This document shows positions 23,143 to 32,162 of a stretch of 64,000 nt of DNA, piece by piece. The notes beneath the pieces are model-generated. The model saw only the letters and a list, made by a program, of their open reading frames with translations. It was not told the DNA's origin and ran no database searches. Position numbers and translations under genes: made by a program. Every line of letters begins with the position of its first letter. Position 1 is the first letter of the stretch. The DNA is from UBA4742 sp963734965 (GTDB taxonomy: Bacteria; Actinomycetota; Acidimicrobiia; Acidimicrobiales; Acidimicrobilacustridaceae): contig CAVTJK010000003.1 of NCBI GenBank assembly GCA_963734965.1, positions 682,001 through 746,000 of the forward strand, given 5' to 3'.

Positions 23143-24108
23143 CTACGCCTCCCTCGCCAAGCCGCCCGAAGGCGACGACAGGCCGGGCAGGCGGCTGATG
23201 GGCAGCCCAGGCAGCAGCGAGCGGATCTTGAGCGAGCTCAGGCTGGCGTTGGCCGGGCGCACGTCGCCCAGCGCCTTGCGCGAGATGTAGTTCAACCGGG
23301 CGCGGCACCCTCGCTCGAAGGCCAAGGCGGTGATCATCTCCGCCGGGGTCACGCAGTCGGGGCCGCCGAGGTGGAGCAGGCCGCGATGGCGTCGATCGCC
23401 CAATGCGGCGATGGCGAGGGCCGCGTCCTGCACCGCCAGGGGTGTGCGCCGTTCGTCGACCACGGCGTCCACCGTCTCGCCCAGGGTCACCCGGTCCACC
23501 AGCCGGCTCATCGTCGTCTCGGGCCCACCGGGACCGCCGCAGTGCAGCAGCGACAACCGCAGGACGGCGCCGACGTCGACTCGTAGCACGGCTCGCTCGC
23601 CGGCCCGTTTCGTCTCGGCGTACGGGTTCAGCGGATTGGGTTCGTCCGCCTCGGTGTAGGCCCGGCCCAGCGTCCCGTCGAACACGAAGTCCGACGAGGG
23701 GTACAGGAGCCACGCATCCGTGTCGTCGGCATAGGCCGCGAGCTGCTCGGTCAACTCGGAGTTGAGCCTCCAGGCATCGGCCGCGTCACGCCGAGCTTCG
23801 ATGAGCGAGGTGATGCCGGCGAGGTGGGCGATGTGGGTCGGACGAACGTCGTCGAGTAGTCGCTGCACGGCGGCGCCGTCTCGGAGCTCGACGGCTTCGA
23901 GGTCCGGGCGCTGGCCGGCGCGGGTTGGACGACACGTGCCGACCACCACCGGTCCCTGCCCCGACCGTGACCGGCCCGCCGGCGCCAGCCACGCCATGAG
24001 GGCAGAGCCCAGCAGCCCGCTGGCGCCGGTGACCAGCCAGCGCGCTGGACCGCGGCGCGGGCCGGCCACGCGTGACTGGTTGACTCGGTCGTTCCCACTT
24101 TCGCCCAT
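23143..24108 (-). CDS. RmlD-like NAD(P)-dependent sugar reductase/epimerase
   Basis: A short-chain (SDR) nucleotide-sugar enzyme of 321 residues. It has the nucleotide-binding WLVTGASGLLGSALMAW (about 24-40), YPSSDFVFDGTLG and the catalytic pair in NPYAETKRAGE (YxxxK, near 167). This matches the dTDP-4-dehydrorhamnose reductase (RmlD) branch, the last step of dTDP-rhamnose synthesis, but no rmlA/B/C is near. It is the first gene of a three-gene minus-strand operon with two glycosyltransferases. Confidence 0.75.
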   Translation of the reverse strand: MGESGNDRVNQSRVAGPRRGPARWLVTGASGLLGSALMAWLAPAGRSRSGQGPVVVGTCRPTRAGQRPDLEAVELRDGAAVQRLLDDVRPTHIAHLAGITSLIEARRDAADAWRLNSELTEQLAAYADDTDAWLLYPSSDFVFDGTLGRAYTEADEPNPLNPYAETKRAGERAVLRVDVGAVLRLSLLHCGGPGGPETTMSRLVDRVTLGETVDAVVDERRTPLAVQDAALAIAALGDRRHRGLLHLGGPDCVTPAEMITALAFERGCRARLNYISRKALGDVRPANASLSSLKIRSLLPGLPISRLPGLSSPSGGLAREA

Positions 24109-24180
24109 CGGCTCTCACAAAGGCCGTCCCCGGCGGCGAGTGTCGCACAGAGCCTCGGCGTCATCAACCGAGACGGCGGC

Positions 24181-24648
24181 CTAGACCCGATCGATCTTGA
24201 ACACCGGGAAGCCGGGAGCGACCTTGGCCACCTCGTCGTCGGAGGCGTCGGGGTCGAGACCCTCGAAGAACTTGCCCACCTCGGACTTCCAGCGCTTGAG
24301 GTAGGCGCGCAGGACCTCCATCTTGGCGTCGTCGGGCAGCTCGGTCGGATGGAACGTCTCGACGCGGCGCCCGAGCCGCAGCTGGCCCTCGCCCGCCACC
24401 CGCAGGTTGCGCACCCACTGCGTGGTGCCCCGGGGAGCGACGAGGTAGTCCTGGCCGTCGATGGTGAGCAGGTTGACCGGGATCGAGCGCCACTCGCCCG
24501 TCTTGCGGCCTCGGACCCGCAGCTCGCGCGAGCCACGCACGCTGATTCCCAGCCGGGTCAGGTTGCGGACCATCGGGTTGAACACGTGCTGGGTGAACCA
24601 GTCGGGCTGGATGTAGCGGATGGGCTGGCTCTGGTCGGTGTCGTTCAT
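24181..24648 (-). CDS. deazaflavin (F420)-dependent nitroreductase family protein
   Basis: A 155-residue protein of the Ddn-like split-barrel family, whose studied members bind reduced F420 and reduce quinones or nitro compounds. Family blocks are WFTQHVFNPMVRNLTRLGI, RGRKTGEWRSIPVNLL (contact with F420 phosphate), DYLVAPRGTTQWVRNLR and RVAPGFPVFK-type ending. AGGAGG stands four bases before ATG 24648. The divergent TetR gene and a shared cluster of GAGAGC repeats suggest ligand-induced expression. Confidence 0.85.
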   Translation of the reverse strand: MNDTDQSQPIRYIQPDWFTQHVFNPMVRNLTRLGISVRGSRELRVRGRKTGEWRSIPVNLLTIDGQDYLVAPRGTTQWVRNLRVAGEGQLRLGRRVETFHPTELPDDAKMEVLRAYLKRWKSEVGKFFEGLDPDASDDEVAKVAPGFPVFKIDRV

Positions 24649-24667
24649 GGATCCTCCTGAGGGGAAG

Positions 24668-24684
24668 CGAGAGCACCGCTCTCG
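24668..24684. promoter_or_regulatory. candidate TetR operator 1 (CGAGAGC-N3-GCTCTCG)
   Basis: A perfect 17-bp inverted repeat in the 5' leader of the nitroreductase gene. A further GAGAGC half-site at 24688-24693 abuts that gene's -10. Confidence 0.65.
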
Positions 24685-24693
24685 ATTGAGAGC

Positions 24694-24722
24694 ATGATGC
24701 ACCCGTGCCGAGTCCTTGTCAA
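24694..24722 (-). promoter_or_regulatory. promoter of the nitroreductase gene (TTGACA-N17-CATCAT)
   Basis: On the minus strand a consensus -35 TTGACA (24717-24722) and a -10 CATCAT (24694-24699) are separated by exactly 17 bases. The start site would fall near 24687, giving a leader of about 40 bases with a strong AGGAGG. Confidence 0.65.
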
Positions 24723-24734
24723 GAGCAGTGCTCT
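24722..24734. promoter_or_regulatory. candidate TetR operator 2 (AGAGCA-G-TGCTCT)
   Basis: A perfect 13-bp palindrome touching the -35 of the nitroreductase promoter and lying just upstream of the tetR -35. It shares the half-site of operator 1, and both are followed by CTCGATT or CGATT. Confidence 0.65.
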
Positions 24735-24740
24735 CGATTC

Positions 24741-24769
24741 TTGTCATTGCTCTCGCTTTGCGGCATGAT
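24741..24769 (+). promoter_or_regulatory. promoter of the divergent tetR gene (TTGTCA-N17-CATGAT)
   Basis: A -35 TTGTCA (24741-24746) and -10 CATGAT (24764-24769) have a 17-base spacer, which contains another GCTCTC half-site (24749-24754). The ATG follows the -10 by six bases, so the message is probably leaderless. Confidence 0.6.
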
Positions 24770-24775
24770 GGCCCC

Positions 24776-25492
24776 ATGACCACCACTCCCGTCCGGGCTC
24801 CGGCTCCGGCCACGGCCCGCGCCCGGGTCCGCGCCGAGCTCACGGCCGAGATCAAGGATGCGGCCCGCCGCCAGCTGGCCGAGGAGGGCGCGTCGGCGCT
24901 GTCGCTGCGGGCCGTCGCTCGTGAGCTGGGCATGGTGTCCTCCGCGCTCTACCGGTACTTCCCGAGCCGAGACGACCTCCTCACCGCCCTCATCGTCGAC
25001 GCCTACGACGCCGTCGGGCTGGCCGTCGAGCAGGCCGACACAGGCTTCGCGCCCGGCGACGTGCGCGGTCGATGGATGGCCATCGCCCGGGCCGTGCGGA
25101 CCTGGGCCGTGGCCCATCCCAACGAGTACGCGTTGATCTACGGCAGCCCGATACCCGGGTACGCCGCCCCGGCCGACACCATCGACCCGGCCGCTCGCCC
25201 CGCGCTGGCCGTGCTGCGCGTGTTGGTCGACGGAGTGATCGCAGGGACGATCGATGCCCGCGACGACCGGCCCGTACCGCGTCGAGTTGGACGCGACCTG
25301 GCCGCGCTGCGCCGCGACGCGGCGCCCGGTGTGCCCGACGCCGTGCTCGTCCGCGGCCTGTTGGTCTGGACCCAGATGTTCGGCACGATCAGCTTCGAGC
25401 TGTTCGGCCACCTCCACAACGTGATCCACGACTACGACGCCTTCTTCGACCACCAGATCGCCCGCTCGGCCGACGTGCTCGTCGACGGCTGA
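24776..25492 (+). CDS. TetR/AcrR family regulator with TetR_C-type ligand domain
   Basis: A 238-residue repressor. The helix-turn-helix is at about 22-68: EIKDAARRQLAEEGASALS and AVARELGMVSSALYRYFPSR. The C-terminal part (WAVAHPNEYALIYGSPIPGY and later TWTQM-like WTQMFGTISFELFG) matches a common actinobacterial TetR ligand-domain type. It probably represses itself and the divergent F420-type nitroreductase through the GAGAGC repeats between them. Confidence 0.9.
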   Translation: MTTTPVRAPAPATARARVRAELTAEIKDAARRQLAEEGASALSLRAVARELGMVSSALYRYFPSRDDLLTALIVDAYDAVGLAVEQADTGFAPGDVRGRWMAIARAVRTWAVAHPNEYALIYGSPIPGYAAPADTIDPAARPALAVLRVLVDGVIAGTIDARDDRPVPRRVGRDLAALRRDAAPGVPDAVLVRGLLVWTQMFGTISFELFGHLHNVIHDYDAFFDHQIARSADVLVDG

Positions 25493-25501
25493 CGGGGCTG
25501 A

Positions 25502-26104
25502 CTAGGGCTGATCCTCGAGCGGCGGCAGGAAGTCGTAGGTGAGATCGCCCACCTTGACCAGGACCGACGCGATCCACCCGCCCATGGCCGAGAAGTGGTC
25601 GTCGAGGATCGAGCCGTCCTTGAGCGTGGCCTCGTCGAACTCGTAGGAGCCTTCGTAGGAGACCTCGATGGCGTACTCGGCGTCGTCGAGGCTGGCGCTG
25701 AACAGCGTCTCGATGGTCGGGCCCGATCGTTCGAGGCGATGGGTGCCGATGGGAGGGCTCGACCGCGGCAGCACCGCCAGCAGGGGCGCCGGATCGGGGC
25801 TCGATCGCAGCCGCTGCACCCGCAACATGATCTCGACCTCGATGCGCGGGGGCTCGTCGATGGGCTCGCCGATGTACCAGGACCGATATGAGCTCTGGGC
25901 CCACGTCGGCCAGGTCAGCGTGATGTCGGCCTGCACCCGGGGCGGGACCCCCTCACCCGGCAGGCTGTAGCTCGTCTCCCACGTGGTGTCGCCCAGCAGC
26001 ACGTCGATCTGGAACTGCTCCTCGACGGCCTGACGCTCGAGCAGCGCGCTCTCGAACGCGTCGCGCAGTGCGCCGATGGCATCGGTGAAGACGTGATCGA
26101 GCAT
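25502..26104 (-). CDS. hypothetical protein
   Basis: A 200-residue acidic protein that I do not recognise. It has no signal peptide or membrane helix. The N-terminus is helical (LDHVFTDAIGALRDAFESAL), followed by mostly beta-like segments rich in Trp, Tyr and acidic residues, such as TLTWPTWAQSSYRSWYIGE and IEVSYEGSYEFDEATLKDG. It starts 12 bases after the VOC gene and is probably co-transcribed with it. Codon usage matches its neighbours. Its tail faces the TetR gene. Confidence 0.7.
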   Translation of the reverse strand: MLDHVFTDAIGALRDAFESALLERQAVEEQFQIDVLLGDTTWETSYSLPGEGVPPRVQADITLTWPTWAQSSYRSWYIGEPIDEPPRIEVEIMLRVQRLRSSPDPAPLLAVLPRSSPPIGTHRLERSGPTIETLFSASLDDAEYAIEVSYEGSYEFDEATLKDGSILDDHFSAMGGWIASVLVKVGDLTYDFLPPLEDQP

Positions 26105-26116
26105 GGTCAGGCGAGG

Positions 26117-26761
26117 CTATCCGCTCCCACCTGCAGCCGGTTCCGGGCTCATGAAGGCGGTGGCGACGCTCATCCCGAGGTCCTTGTGGCGCAGCGTGGC
26201 GATGCGCCGACCGGGTTGCACCGCGTCCTTGATGGCGCCCATGGCCGGGGCCAGGAGTGTGGCGGTGGCGTCGAGATCGTCGACCGTGTAGGCCAGACCG
26301 AAGAAGACCGCCGGACCGTCGCCCGACGGTTCGCCCGGCCCGATCAACTCGACGATGACCTCGCCGGCCCGGAAGAAGGTCTGGCGCATGGGCGCGCCGT
26401 ACGTGTCGGTCTCGCGCACCCGCAGGGCCACGAAGCCGGCCGCTTCGAGGGTGCCGGTCGTACGATCGGTGTCCGGGGTGGCGAGGACGATGTGGTCGAT
26501 CTGGGCGGCTCCGTTGGGGTGGCTCGTCGGTTCAGGCGGGTTGGTGGTGGAGGACGAGGTGACCAGGCCGTCGAGCTCGGTGGTGACGATGTCTCGCAAC
26601 GACCAGCCGAGGATCCGCTTCCCGTCGTCGCGGCCGACCAGGCGGATGCGTACCGCGCCTACGACGCACACCCCGTCGTCATCGACCGAGAACCCAGCCG
26701 CTCTCCACGCATCGGGCGGGTCGCCCACCGCGATCTCGTCGATGGTCGGGGTCGTCGCCAT
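26117..26761 (-). CDS. VOC (glyoxalase/dioxygenase-fold) protein
   Basis: A 214-residue protein. Residues about 85-205 form a recognisable VOC repeat set: IDHIVLATPDTDRTTGTLEAAGF, RQTFFRAGEVIVELIGP and a closing AMGAIKDAVQPGRRIATLR. The N-terminal 80 residues (IDEIAVGDPPDAWRAAGF and VRIRLVG) look like a degenerate copy of the same fold, so it may be a single-chain two-module protein. The metal ligands are uncertain and no reaction can be assigned. ATG 26761 follows a TACACT hexamer by eight bases. Confidence 0.75.
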   Translation of the reverse strand: MATTPTIDEIAVGDPPDAWRAAGFSVDDDGVCVVGAVRIRLVGRDDGKRILGWSLRDIVTTELDGLVTSSSTTNPPEPTSHPNGAAQIDHIVLATPDTDRTTGTLEAAGFVALRVRETDTYGAPMRQTFFRAGEVIVELIGPGEPSGDGPAVFFGLAYTVDDLDATATLLAPAMGAIKDAVQPGRRIATLRHKDLGMSVATAFMSPEPAAGGSG

Positions 26762-26769
26762 GGCGCCGA

Positions 26770-26779
26770 AGTGTAGGGT
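26770..26779. promoter_or_regulatory. overlapping divergent -10 elements (TACACT minus, TAGGGT plus)
   Basis: Bases 26770-26775 read TACACT on the minus strand for the VOC gene, and 26774-26779 read TAGGGT on the plus strand for the GT-C gene. They share two bases, so both promoters cannot be occupied together. Confidence 0.45.
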
Positions 26780-26790
26780 CCGTGGGCCGC

Positions 26791-28101
26791 ATGGCCGAGA
26801 AACCTGACCCACCTGCCCGCGCCTTCGGAATGGGCCTGACCGCCATCGGGATGGTCGGGCTGATCGGGCGCCTCGGCTATGTCATCGCGACTCGACACGA
26901 CCCCGTGACGGGCGACGGCCTGTACCACTACCTCGGGGCCAACCTCCTCGTCGATGGCAAAGGCTGGGTCGTCCCGCTGGGGACGAAGACCGCCGCCGAT
27001 GCGCACCATCCGCCGGTGTGGCGGCTCGTCCTGGCCGCGCCGTCCTTGCTCGGCCTGCGAACGATCTTCGAGCATCAGGTGCTCCTCGCCCTGATCGGCA
27101 CGGCCACCGTGGTCGTCGTCGGGTTCGCCGGCCGACGCATCGCCGGACCCCGGGTCGGGCTGATCGCCGCCGGCGTGGCCGCCTTCTATCCGGGGCTCTG
27201 GTCCTACGAGCGCGAGATGTTGTCCGAGACCGGTCTGCTGCTCGGCGTCGCCGTCGTCATCCTCGTCGTGTACCGGTACATCGATCGCCCGACGCTCGGG
27301 CGGGCCGTCGCGATCGGGCTCGTGTGCGGCGTGCTGATGCTGACGCGGTCCGAGCAGGCCTTCCTGCTCGTGCTGTTGTTGGCCCCGGTCATCCTGCTCA
27401 CCAAACCGGTTGCGATCCGCGTCCGTGTCGGCTGGCTGGCCCTGGCCGGCGCCGCCGCGATCGTGCTGGTGGTGCCGTGGTTCGTCTTCAACCTCGGCCG
27501 GTTCAAGGAACCCGTGCTGCTGTCGACCAACCTCGGGCCGACGATGATCGACGCCAACTGCCCCGAGACCTATTCGGGGGACCTGCTCGGCTCATACGAC
27601 GTGATCTGCGGTTTGCGGACACGTGGGCCGTATCTGGCCGACCAGTCCGAGGACGACCGCGTCAGCCGATCCGACGCCCTCGAGTTCGTGCGCCACCATC
27701 TCGGACAACAGCCCGTCGTGGTCGCGGCTCGCGAGGGGAGATCCTTCGGGGTGTTCCGCCCGGCGCAGGAGGTGAGCATGGACTCGCACTTCACGTCCAC
27801 CCGGCCCGGTGTGGTCTGGGCGCTCATGGTCTCGTACTGGGTGCTGGTGCCCTTGGGCATCGGCGGCGCCGTCTTGCTGCGCCAGCGCAAGGTGCCCGTC
27901 TATCCGCTGATGAGCTTCGTGGTGACCGTCGCCGTGGCGACCGCGGTGACGTTCGGTCAGACTCGATACCGGGCCGCGATCGAGGTTCCCCTCGTCTTGT
28001 TGGCCGCCGTCACCCTCGACTGGCTGTGGGCGCAGTTCAGCCGACGGTCGGCCGATCGGAGACCGCTTCGCTCGATCGCCGCACCGGGATCCAGTCGTTG
28101 A
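26791..28101 (+). CDS. GT39-like membrane glycosyltransferase
   Basis: A polytopic membrane protein of 436 residues with about nine to ten hydrophobic helices, of the dolichyl/polyprenyl-phosphate-mannose-protein mannosyltransferase-like (GT-C) type. After the first helix comes HDPVTGDGLYHYLGANLL, placing an acidic residue in the first outer loop as in this superfamily, then AHHPPVWRLVLAAPSLL. Later soluble residues (about 245-330) form an external loop. The start is ATG 26791; GTG 26782 is possible. Its last 65 bases overlap the end of the convergent dioxygenase-like gene. Donor and acceptor are unknown. Confidence 0.75.
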   Translation: MAEKPDPPARAFGMGLTAIGMVGLIGRLGYVIATRHDPVTGDGLYHYLGANLLVDGKGWVVPLGTKTAADAHHPPVWRLVLAAPSLLGLRTIFEHQVLLALIGTATVVVVGFAGRRIAGPRVGLIAAGVAAFYPGLWSYEREMLSETGLLLGVAVVILVVYRYIDRPTLGRAVAIGLVCGVLMLTRSEQAFLLVLLLAPVILLTKPVAIRVRVGWLALAGAAAIVLVVPWFVFNLGRFKEPVLLSTNLGPTMIDANCPETYSGDLLGSYDVICGLRTRGPYLADQSEDDRVSRSDALEFVRHHLGQQPVVVAAREGRSFGVFRPAQEVSMDSHFTSTRPGVVWALMVSYWVLVPLGIGGAVLLRQRKVPVYPLMSFVVTVAVATAVTFGQTRYRAAIEVPLVLLAAVTLDWLWAQFSRRSADRRPLRSIAAPGSSR

Positions 28102-28834
28102 CCGTGTAGCCGCGCTCGTCGAAGGTGCGATCGATGGTCCCCGACGCGGCGAGGTGGAACACCATCGCGGCCCGTGGGGCGTTGCTGTGGTTGTCGGTCG
28201 AGCAGTGCATGAGGTGGCTGTCGAACACCAGCAGGTCGCCCGGGGCCATGAGCACGGGCACCGAATCGCTCATGTCGTGGTCGACGATCTCGACATAGCC
28301 GTAGTTGGCGTTCGGGCGGCGATCGGGGATGTGGTCGTGGATCGGCTCGGTGTGCGAGCGCGGCAGGACGTGGAGGCAGCCGTTGTCGAGCGTGGCTTCG
28401 GTGACGGCGAGCCACAGGCCCACGACGGGTCGGGGCGGGTCGAACGGGAAGTAGTAGGAATCCTGGTGCCACGGCTGGCCCCACGCGCCCGGGTTCTTGA
28501 AGATGAACTGGCTCAGGAAGCAGTCGAGGTCGTCGGTGCCGATCAGCTCGGCGGCGATGGCCGTGACGGCCGGATCGCTCACGAAGTCAGCGAAGACGGG
28601 CTCGCGCGCCAGCAGGAAGATCTTGGACAGGACGTCCTCGGGATGCGGGCGTTCGCCCAGGTCGCCCTGTTGCTCGGGCAGCACCAATGCCGGTCCGACG
28701 TCTCGGCCCTCGGCCGCCGACCGGGCCAACTCGACCACCCGCGCCCGCATGGCCGCGCCGATGGCCGGGTCGGCGAACGCTGGGATGCGGACGAACCCAT
28801 CGCGTTCGAAGGCCTGCCGCTGCTCGGGTTCCAC
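28037..28834 (-). CDS. phytanoyl-CoA dioxygenase (PhyH) family protein
   Basis: An Fe(II)/2-oxoglutarate oxygenase-fold protein of 265 residues. The metal triad appears as H-x-D in QPWHQDSYYFPFD (near 112) and a distal His in VFDSHLMHCSTDNHS, with the 2OG-binding Arg in NAPRAAMVFH. Family members hydroxylate CoA esters or small molecules; the substrate here is unknown. GTG 28834 is chosen because it gives the family N-terminus (EPEQRQAFERDGFVRI) and sits nine bases after TACACT. The 3' end overlaps the opposing GT-C gene by 65 bases. Confidence 0.85.
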   Translation of the reverse strand: MEPEQRQAFERDGFVRIPAFADPAIGAAMRARVVELARSAAEGRDVGPALVLPEQQGDLGERPHPEDVLSKIFLLAREPVFADFVSDPAVTAIAAELIGTDDLDCFLSQFIFKNPGAWGQPWHQDSYYFPFDPPRPVVGLWLAVTEATLDNGCLHVLPRSHTEPIHDHIPDRRPNANYGYVEIVDHDMSDSVPVLMAPGDLLVFDSHLMHCSTDNHSNAPRAAMVFHLAASGTIDRTFDERGYTVNDWIPVRRSSEAVSDRPTVG

Positions 28835-28843
28835 AACGGCGAG

Positions 28844-28849
28844 AGTGTA
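28844..28849 (-). promoter_or_regulatory. -10 element of the PhyH-family gene (TACACT)
   Basis: TACACT on the minus strand, nine bases before GTG 28834; identical in sequence to the glgX and VOC -10 elements. Confidence 0.5.
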
Positions 28850-28869
28850 GAGGTGGGTCCGCCGCGGGG

Positions 28870-28875
28870 CAGACT
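28870..28875 (+). promoter_or_regulatory. putative -10 of the phosphoglucomutase gene (CAGACT)
   Basis: CAGACT followed by seven bases and GTG 28883. The same hexamer and spacing occur before the gene at 54382, which supports it despite the initial C. Confidence 0.35.
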
Positions 28876-28882
28876 GACCGGC

Positions 28883-30599
28883 GTGACCGATCCCGACGGC
28901 CGCCTGCTCGACGAGGCGCGGGCGTGGCGTGACGCCGATCCCGACCCCGAGACCCAGGCCGAGCTCGACGCCATCATCGCCCGAGCGGCCCGAGGCGACG
29001 ACGACGCCACCGCCGATCTGGCCGAGCGCTTCGCCGGCCGGTTGGCCTTCGGGACGGCTGGGCTGCGGGGCCCGTTGGGGGCCGGCCCGATGCGCATGAA
29101 CCGGTTGGTGGTGCGCCAGGCCGCGGCCGGGCTGGCGGCGTGGCTCGGTCCTGATCACACGGTGGTGGTGGGCTTCGATCGGCGCCGCCAGTCCGACGAG
29201 TTCGCCCGGGACACGGCGCGGGTGCTGGCGGCGGCGGGGCTGGCGTCCCTCCTGTTCGACGCCACGTGTCCGACGCCGGTGCTGGCCTTCGCCGTCCGCC
29301 ACTTCGGCGCCGACGCGGGCGTCATGTGCACCGCCAGCCACAACCCCCGTGACGACAACGGCTACAAGGTCTACCTCGGAGACGGCGCCCAGATCATCCC
29401 GCCGGTCGATGCCGAGATCGCCGCCGCCATCGAGCGGGCGGCGCGGGCCCCGATCGGCGTGGCGTCGGCCGATCACCCCGCCATCGACCGGGTCGGTGCG
29501 GAGGTGACCGAGGCGTACCTGGATCATGTGCACCGAGCGGTCGGCTCGATGCCGGCCCGCGCTCCGATCCGCATCGTCTACACCCCGATGCACGGCGTGG
29601 GCGGGGCGGTCGCCCTCGATGCCCTCGGGCGCGCCGGGTTCGCCGACGTGGCCGTGGTCGCCGAGCAGTTCGAGCCGGATGCCGCGCTTCCCGACCCTGC
29701 CGTTCCCCAACCCCGAGGAGCCGGGCGCCCTCGATCTGGCCGCGGCGCTGGCCGGGCGGGTGGGGGCCGACCTCGTGATGGCCAACGACCCCGACGCCGA
29801 TCGGCTGGGAGCGATGGTGCCCGCTCTCGACGGCTCGGGTCGCTTCGTCGCTCTGACCGGCAACGAGATCGGGGCGGTGCTCGCCCAACACCGACTGGCG
29901 TCGACGGAGGGCGACGATCGCCTGGTCGTGACCACGGTCGTGTCGTCGCAGCTGCTGGCGCGCCAGGCCGAGGCCGCTTCGGTGCACCACGCCGAGGTGC
30001 CCACCGGATTCAAGTGGGTGGTCCGACCGGGTCTCGATCACCCCGAGTGGCGCTTCGTGTTCGGCTACGAGGAGGCGCTCGGGTACTCGGTCGACGCCTT
30101 CGTGCGCGACAAGGACGGCATCAGCGCCGCGGTCTGCCTGGCCCAGGTCGTGGCGGCGGCGCGGGCCGACGGCGCGTCGGTTTGGGACCGGCTCGAGGCG
30201 CTGGCGCGCCAGTTCGGCGAGCACGTCACCCGCACGGTGTCGTGGCGCGTCGACGGCGTCGACGGTCCCGCCCGGTTGGCCGCGGCGATGGCGGCGCTGC
30301 GCTCGACGCCACCCAGTGCGATCGGTGGGGTCGGCGTCGACGCCGTCACCGACCTGGCTCGGGCCGTCGAAGGCCGGCCCGCCGTCGATGTGGTGGTCGT
30401 CGGGCTGGCCGATGGGTCGCGCCTGGCGCTGCGCCCGAGTGGCACCGAGCCCAAGCTGAAGCTGTACGTCGAGGTCGTCCAACCCGTTGCTGCCGGACCC
30501 GGTGCCTACGCCCAGGCTCGTGCCCGTGGCGCCGAACGGGTCGAGACCCTCGTGGCCGCCATGGCCGCCCACCTCGGCCTGGACGCGACCGCCGGCTAG
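28883..30599 (+). CDS. phosphoglucomutase/phosphomannomutase, one frameshift
   Basis: An alpha-D-phosphohexomutase interconverting hexose 1- and 6-phosphates, feeding nucleotide-sugar synthesis. It shows AFGTAGLRGPLGAGPMRMN, the phosphoserine loop VMCTASHNPRDDNGYKVY, the Mg loop MANDPDADRLGAMV, the sugar-specificity segment FGYEEALGYS and the phosphate-binding LRPSGTEPKLKLYVE. The frame breaks at 29681-29687, where GCC-G-CGC precedes FPTLPFPNPEEPG; dropping one base gives 571 residues, the usual length. Glucose versus mannose preference cannot be decided. Start GTG 28883. Confidence 0.9.
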
Positions 30600-30718
30600 G
30601 CCGCGTCGTTCGGTTGAGCGGACCGACTCCCTCACGGCCAGGGCGATCAGCTACGGTCGGCCGACGCCCGACCCGGAGGGGAGTTCCGGGCGGGGCCCGG
30701 TAGGAGTCGTAGCCGCCA

Positions 30719-32157
30719 ATGTTGTTCCCGACCATCGACTTCGCGCTGTTCTTCCTGGTCGTGTTCACCGGGAACTGGGTGCTGCGGCCCCATGCCGTCG
30801 CGTGGCGCTGGTTCATGCTCGCCGCCAGCGTCTACTTCTACGGCTACTGGAACTGGCGTCTGGTCCCGCTGCTGCTCGGCAGCGTGGTGGTCAACTGGGC
30901 CTTCGGTCGGGCCGTCCACTCGGCGTTGGCTCCCGATGGCACCAAGACCAGCCGCAGCCGCACCCTCGTCGGGGTCGCCGTCGCCGTCAACCTCGGTCTG
31001 CTCGGATACTTCAAGTACGCCGGGTTCTTCGTCGATTCGATCGCCGAGCGGCTCAACTCGCTCGGCTTCCACCTCGGCGACCCGACGCTTTCGATCATCC
31101 TGCCCATCGGCATCTCGTTCTTCACCTTCCAGGCCATCAGCTACGTGGTCGACATCGGGCGAGGCGTGTGGACGCGGCCGGTGCCGCTGCTCGAGTTCGC
31201 CGTCTACCTGACCTTCTTCGCCCACCTCGTCGCCGGGCCCATCGTGCGGGCCAGCGAGTTCATCCCCCAGATCGAGACGCCGCCCGACCCGCGCTACGTG
31301 CAGTCGTCCGAGGCGTTCATGCTCATCTTCCGCGGCCTGTTCAAGAAGGTCGTGATCTCGAGCTACATGGCGACCGTGGCCGACCCCGTGTTCGCCCTCC
31401 CCGGCCTGCACAGCCGGTGGGAGGTCCTGTGGGGGATCTGGGCGTACGCCATCCAGATCTACGCCGACTTCTCGGGCTACACCGACATCGCCATCGGCAT
31501 CGCCTTGCTGCTCGGCATCCGCTTCCCGCAGAACTTCGACGCGCCCTACCGTTCGCTGTCGTTCCAGGAGTTCTGGCGGCGGTGGCACATGACCCTGTCG
31601 CGGTGGCTGCGCGACTACCTCTACATCCCGCTCGGCGGCAATCGGGGCAGCGAGGGGTTCATGTACCGCAACCTCATGCTCACCATGGTGATCGGCGGCC
31701 TGTGGCACGGGGCCAACTGGACGTTCGTGATCTGGGGGACCATCCAGGGCGGGGCCCTCGTCGCCGAGCGCGTCGATCAAGAAGGCCTGGGCTCAGCGCG
31801 AGCCGATCGGCCTGCCGCCGACACTGGTCAAGGTCCTGCAGTGGGCGCTCACGTTCCAGGTGATCTGCCTGGCGTGGGTGTTCTTCCGGGCACCCAACTT
31901 CTCGACGGCCATGGGCGGTGCTCGGTCGGCTCTTCAGCGGATCGGGCCCGTCCCCGCTCGTCACACCTCTGCTGGTGATGACCATCGTCGCCATGCTGGC
32001 CTCGCAGTTCGTCCCGGCGCGCCTGCCCGAGCGGGCGACCAAGGTCTTCGCCGGGCTGGCCCCCGCCCTGCAGCTCGCCGCCCTCGGCGTCGGCCTCGTG
32101 CTGGTCGACGCCCTCGGCCCGGCCGGCATCGCCCCCTTCATCTACTTCCAGTTCTGA
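30719..32157 (+). CDS. MBOAT family O-acyltransferase (AlgI-like), two frameshifts
   Basis: A polytopic membrane acyltransferase that would pass acetyl groups across the membrane for polysaccharide O-acetylation. Family landmarks are MLFPTIDFALFFLVVF at the start, LPIGISFFTFQAISYVVD, FWRRWHMTLSRWLRDYLYIPLGG and GGLWHGANWTFVIWG, which holds the catalytic His. Extra bases at 31771-31772 and 31917 break the frame; corrected, the protein has 478 residues and continues KKAWAQREPIGLP then VLGRLFSGSG to FIYFQF. The next gene, an SGNH hydrolase-like protein, starts five bases later, forming the usual AlgI-plus-SGNH pair. Confidence 0.85.
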
Positions 32158-32162
32158 GACCG

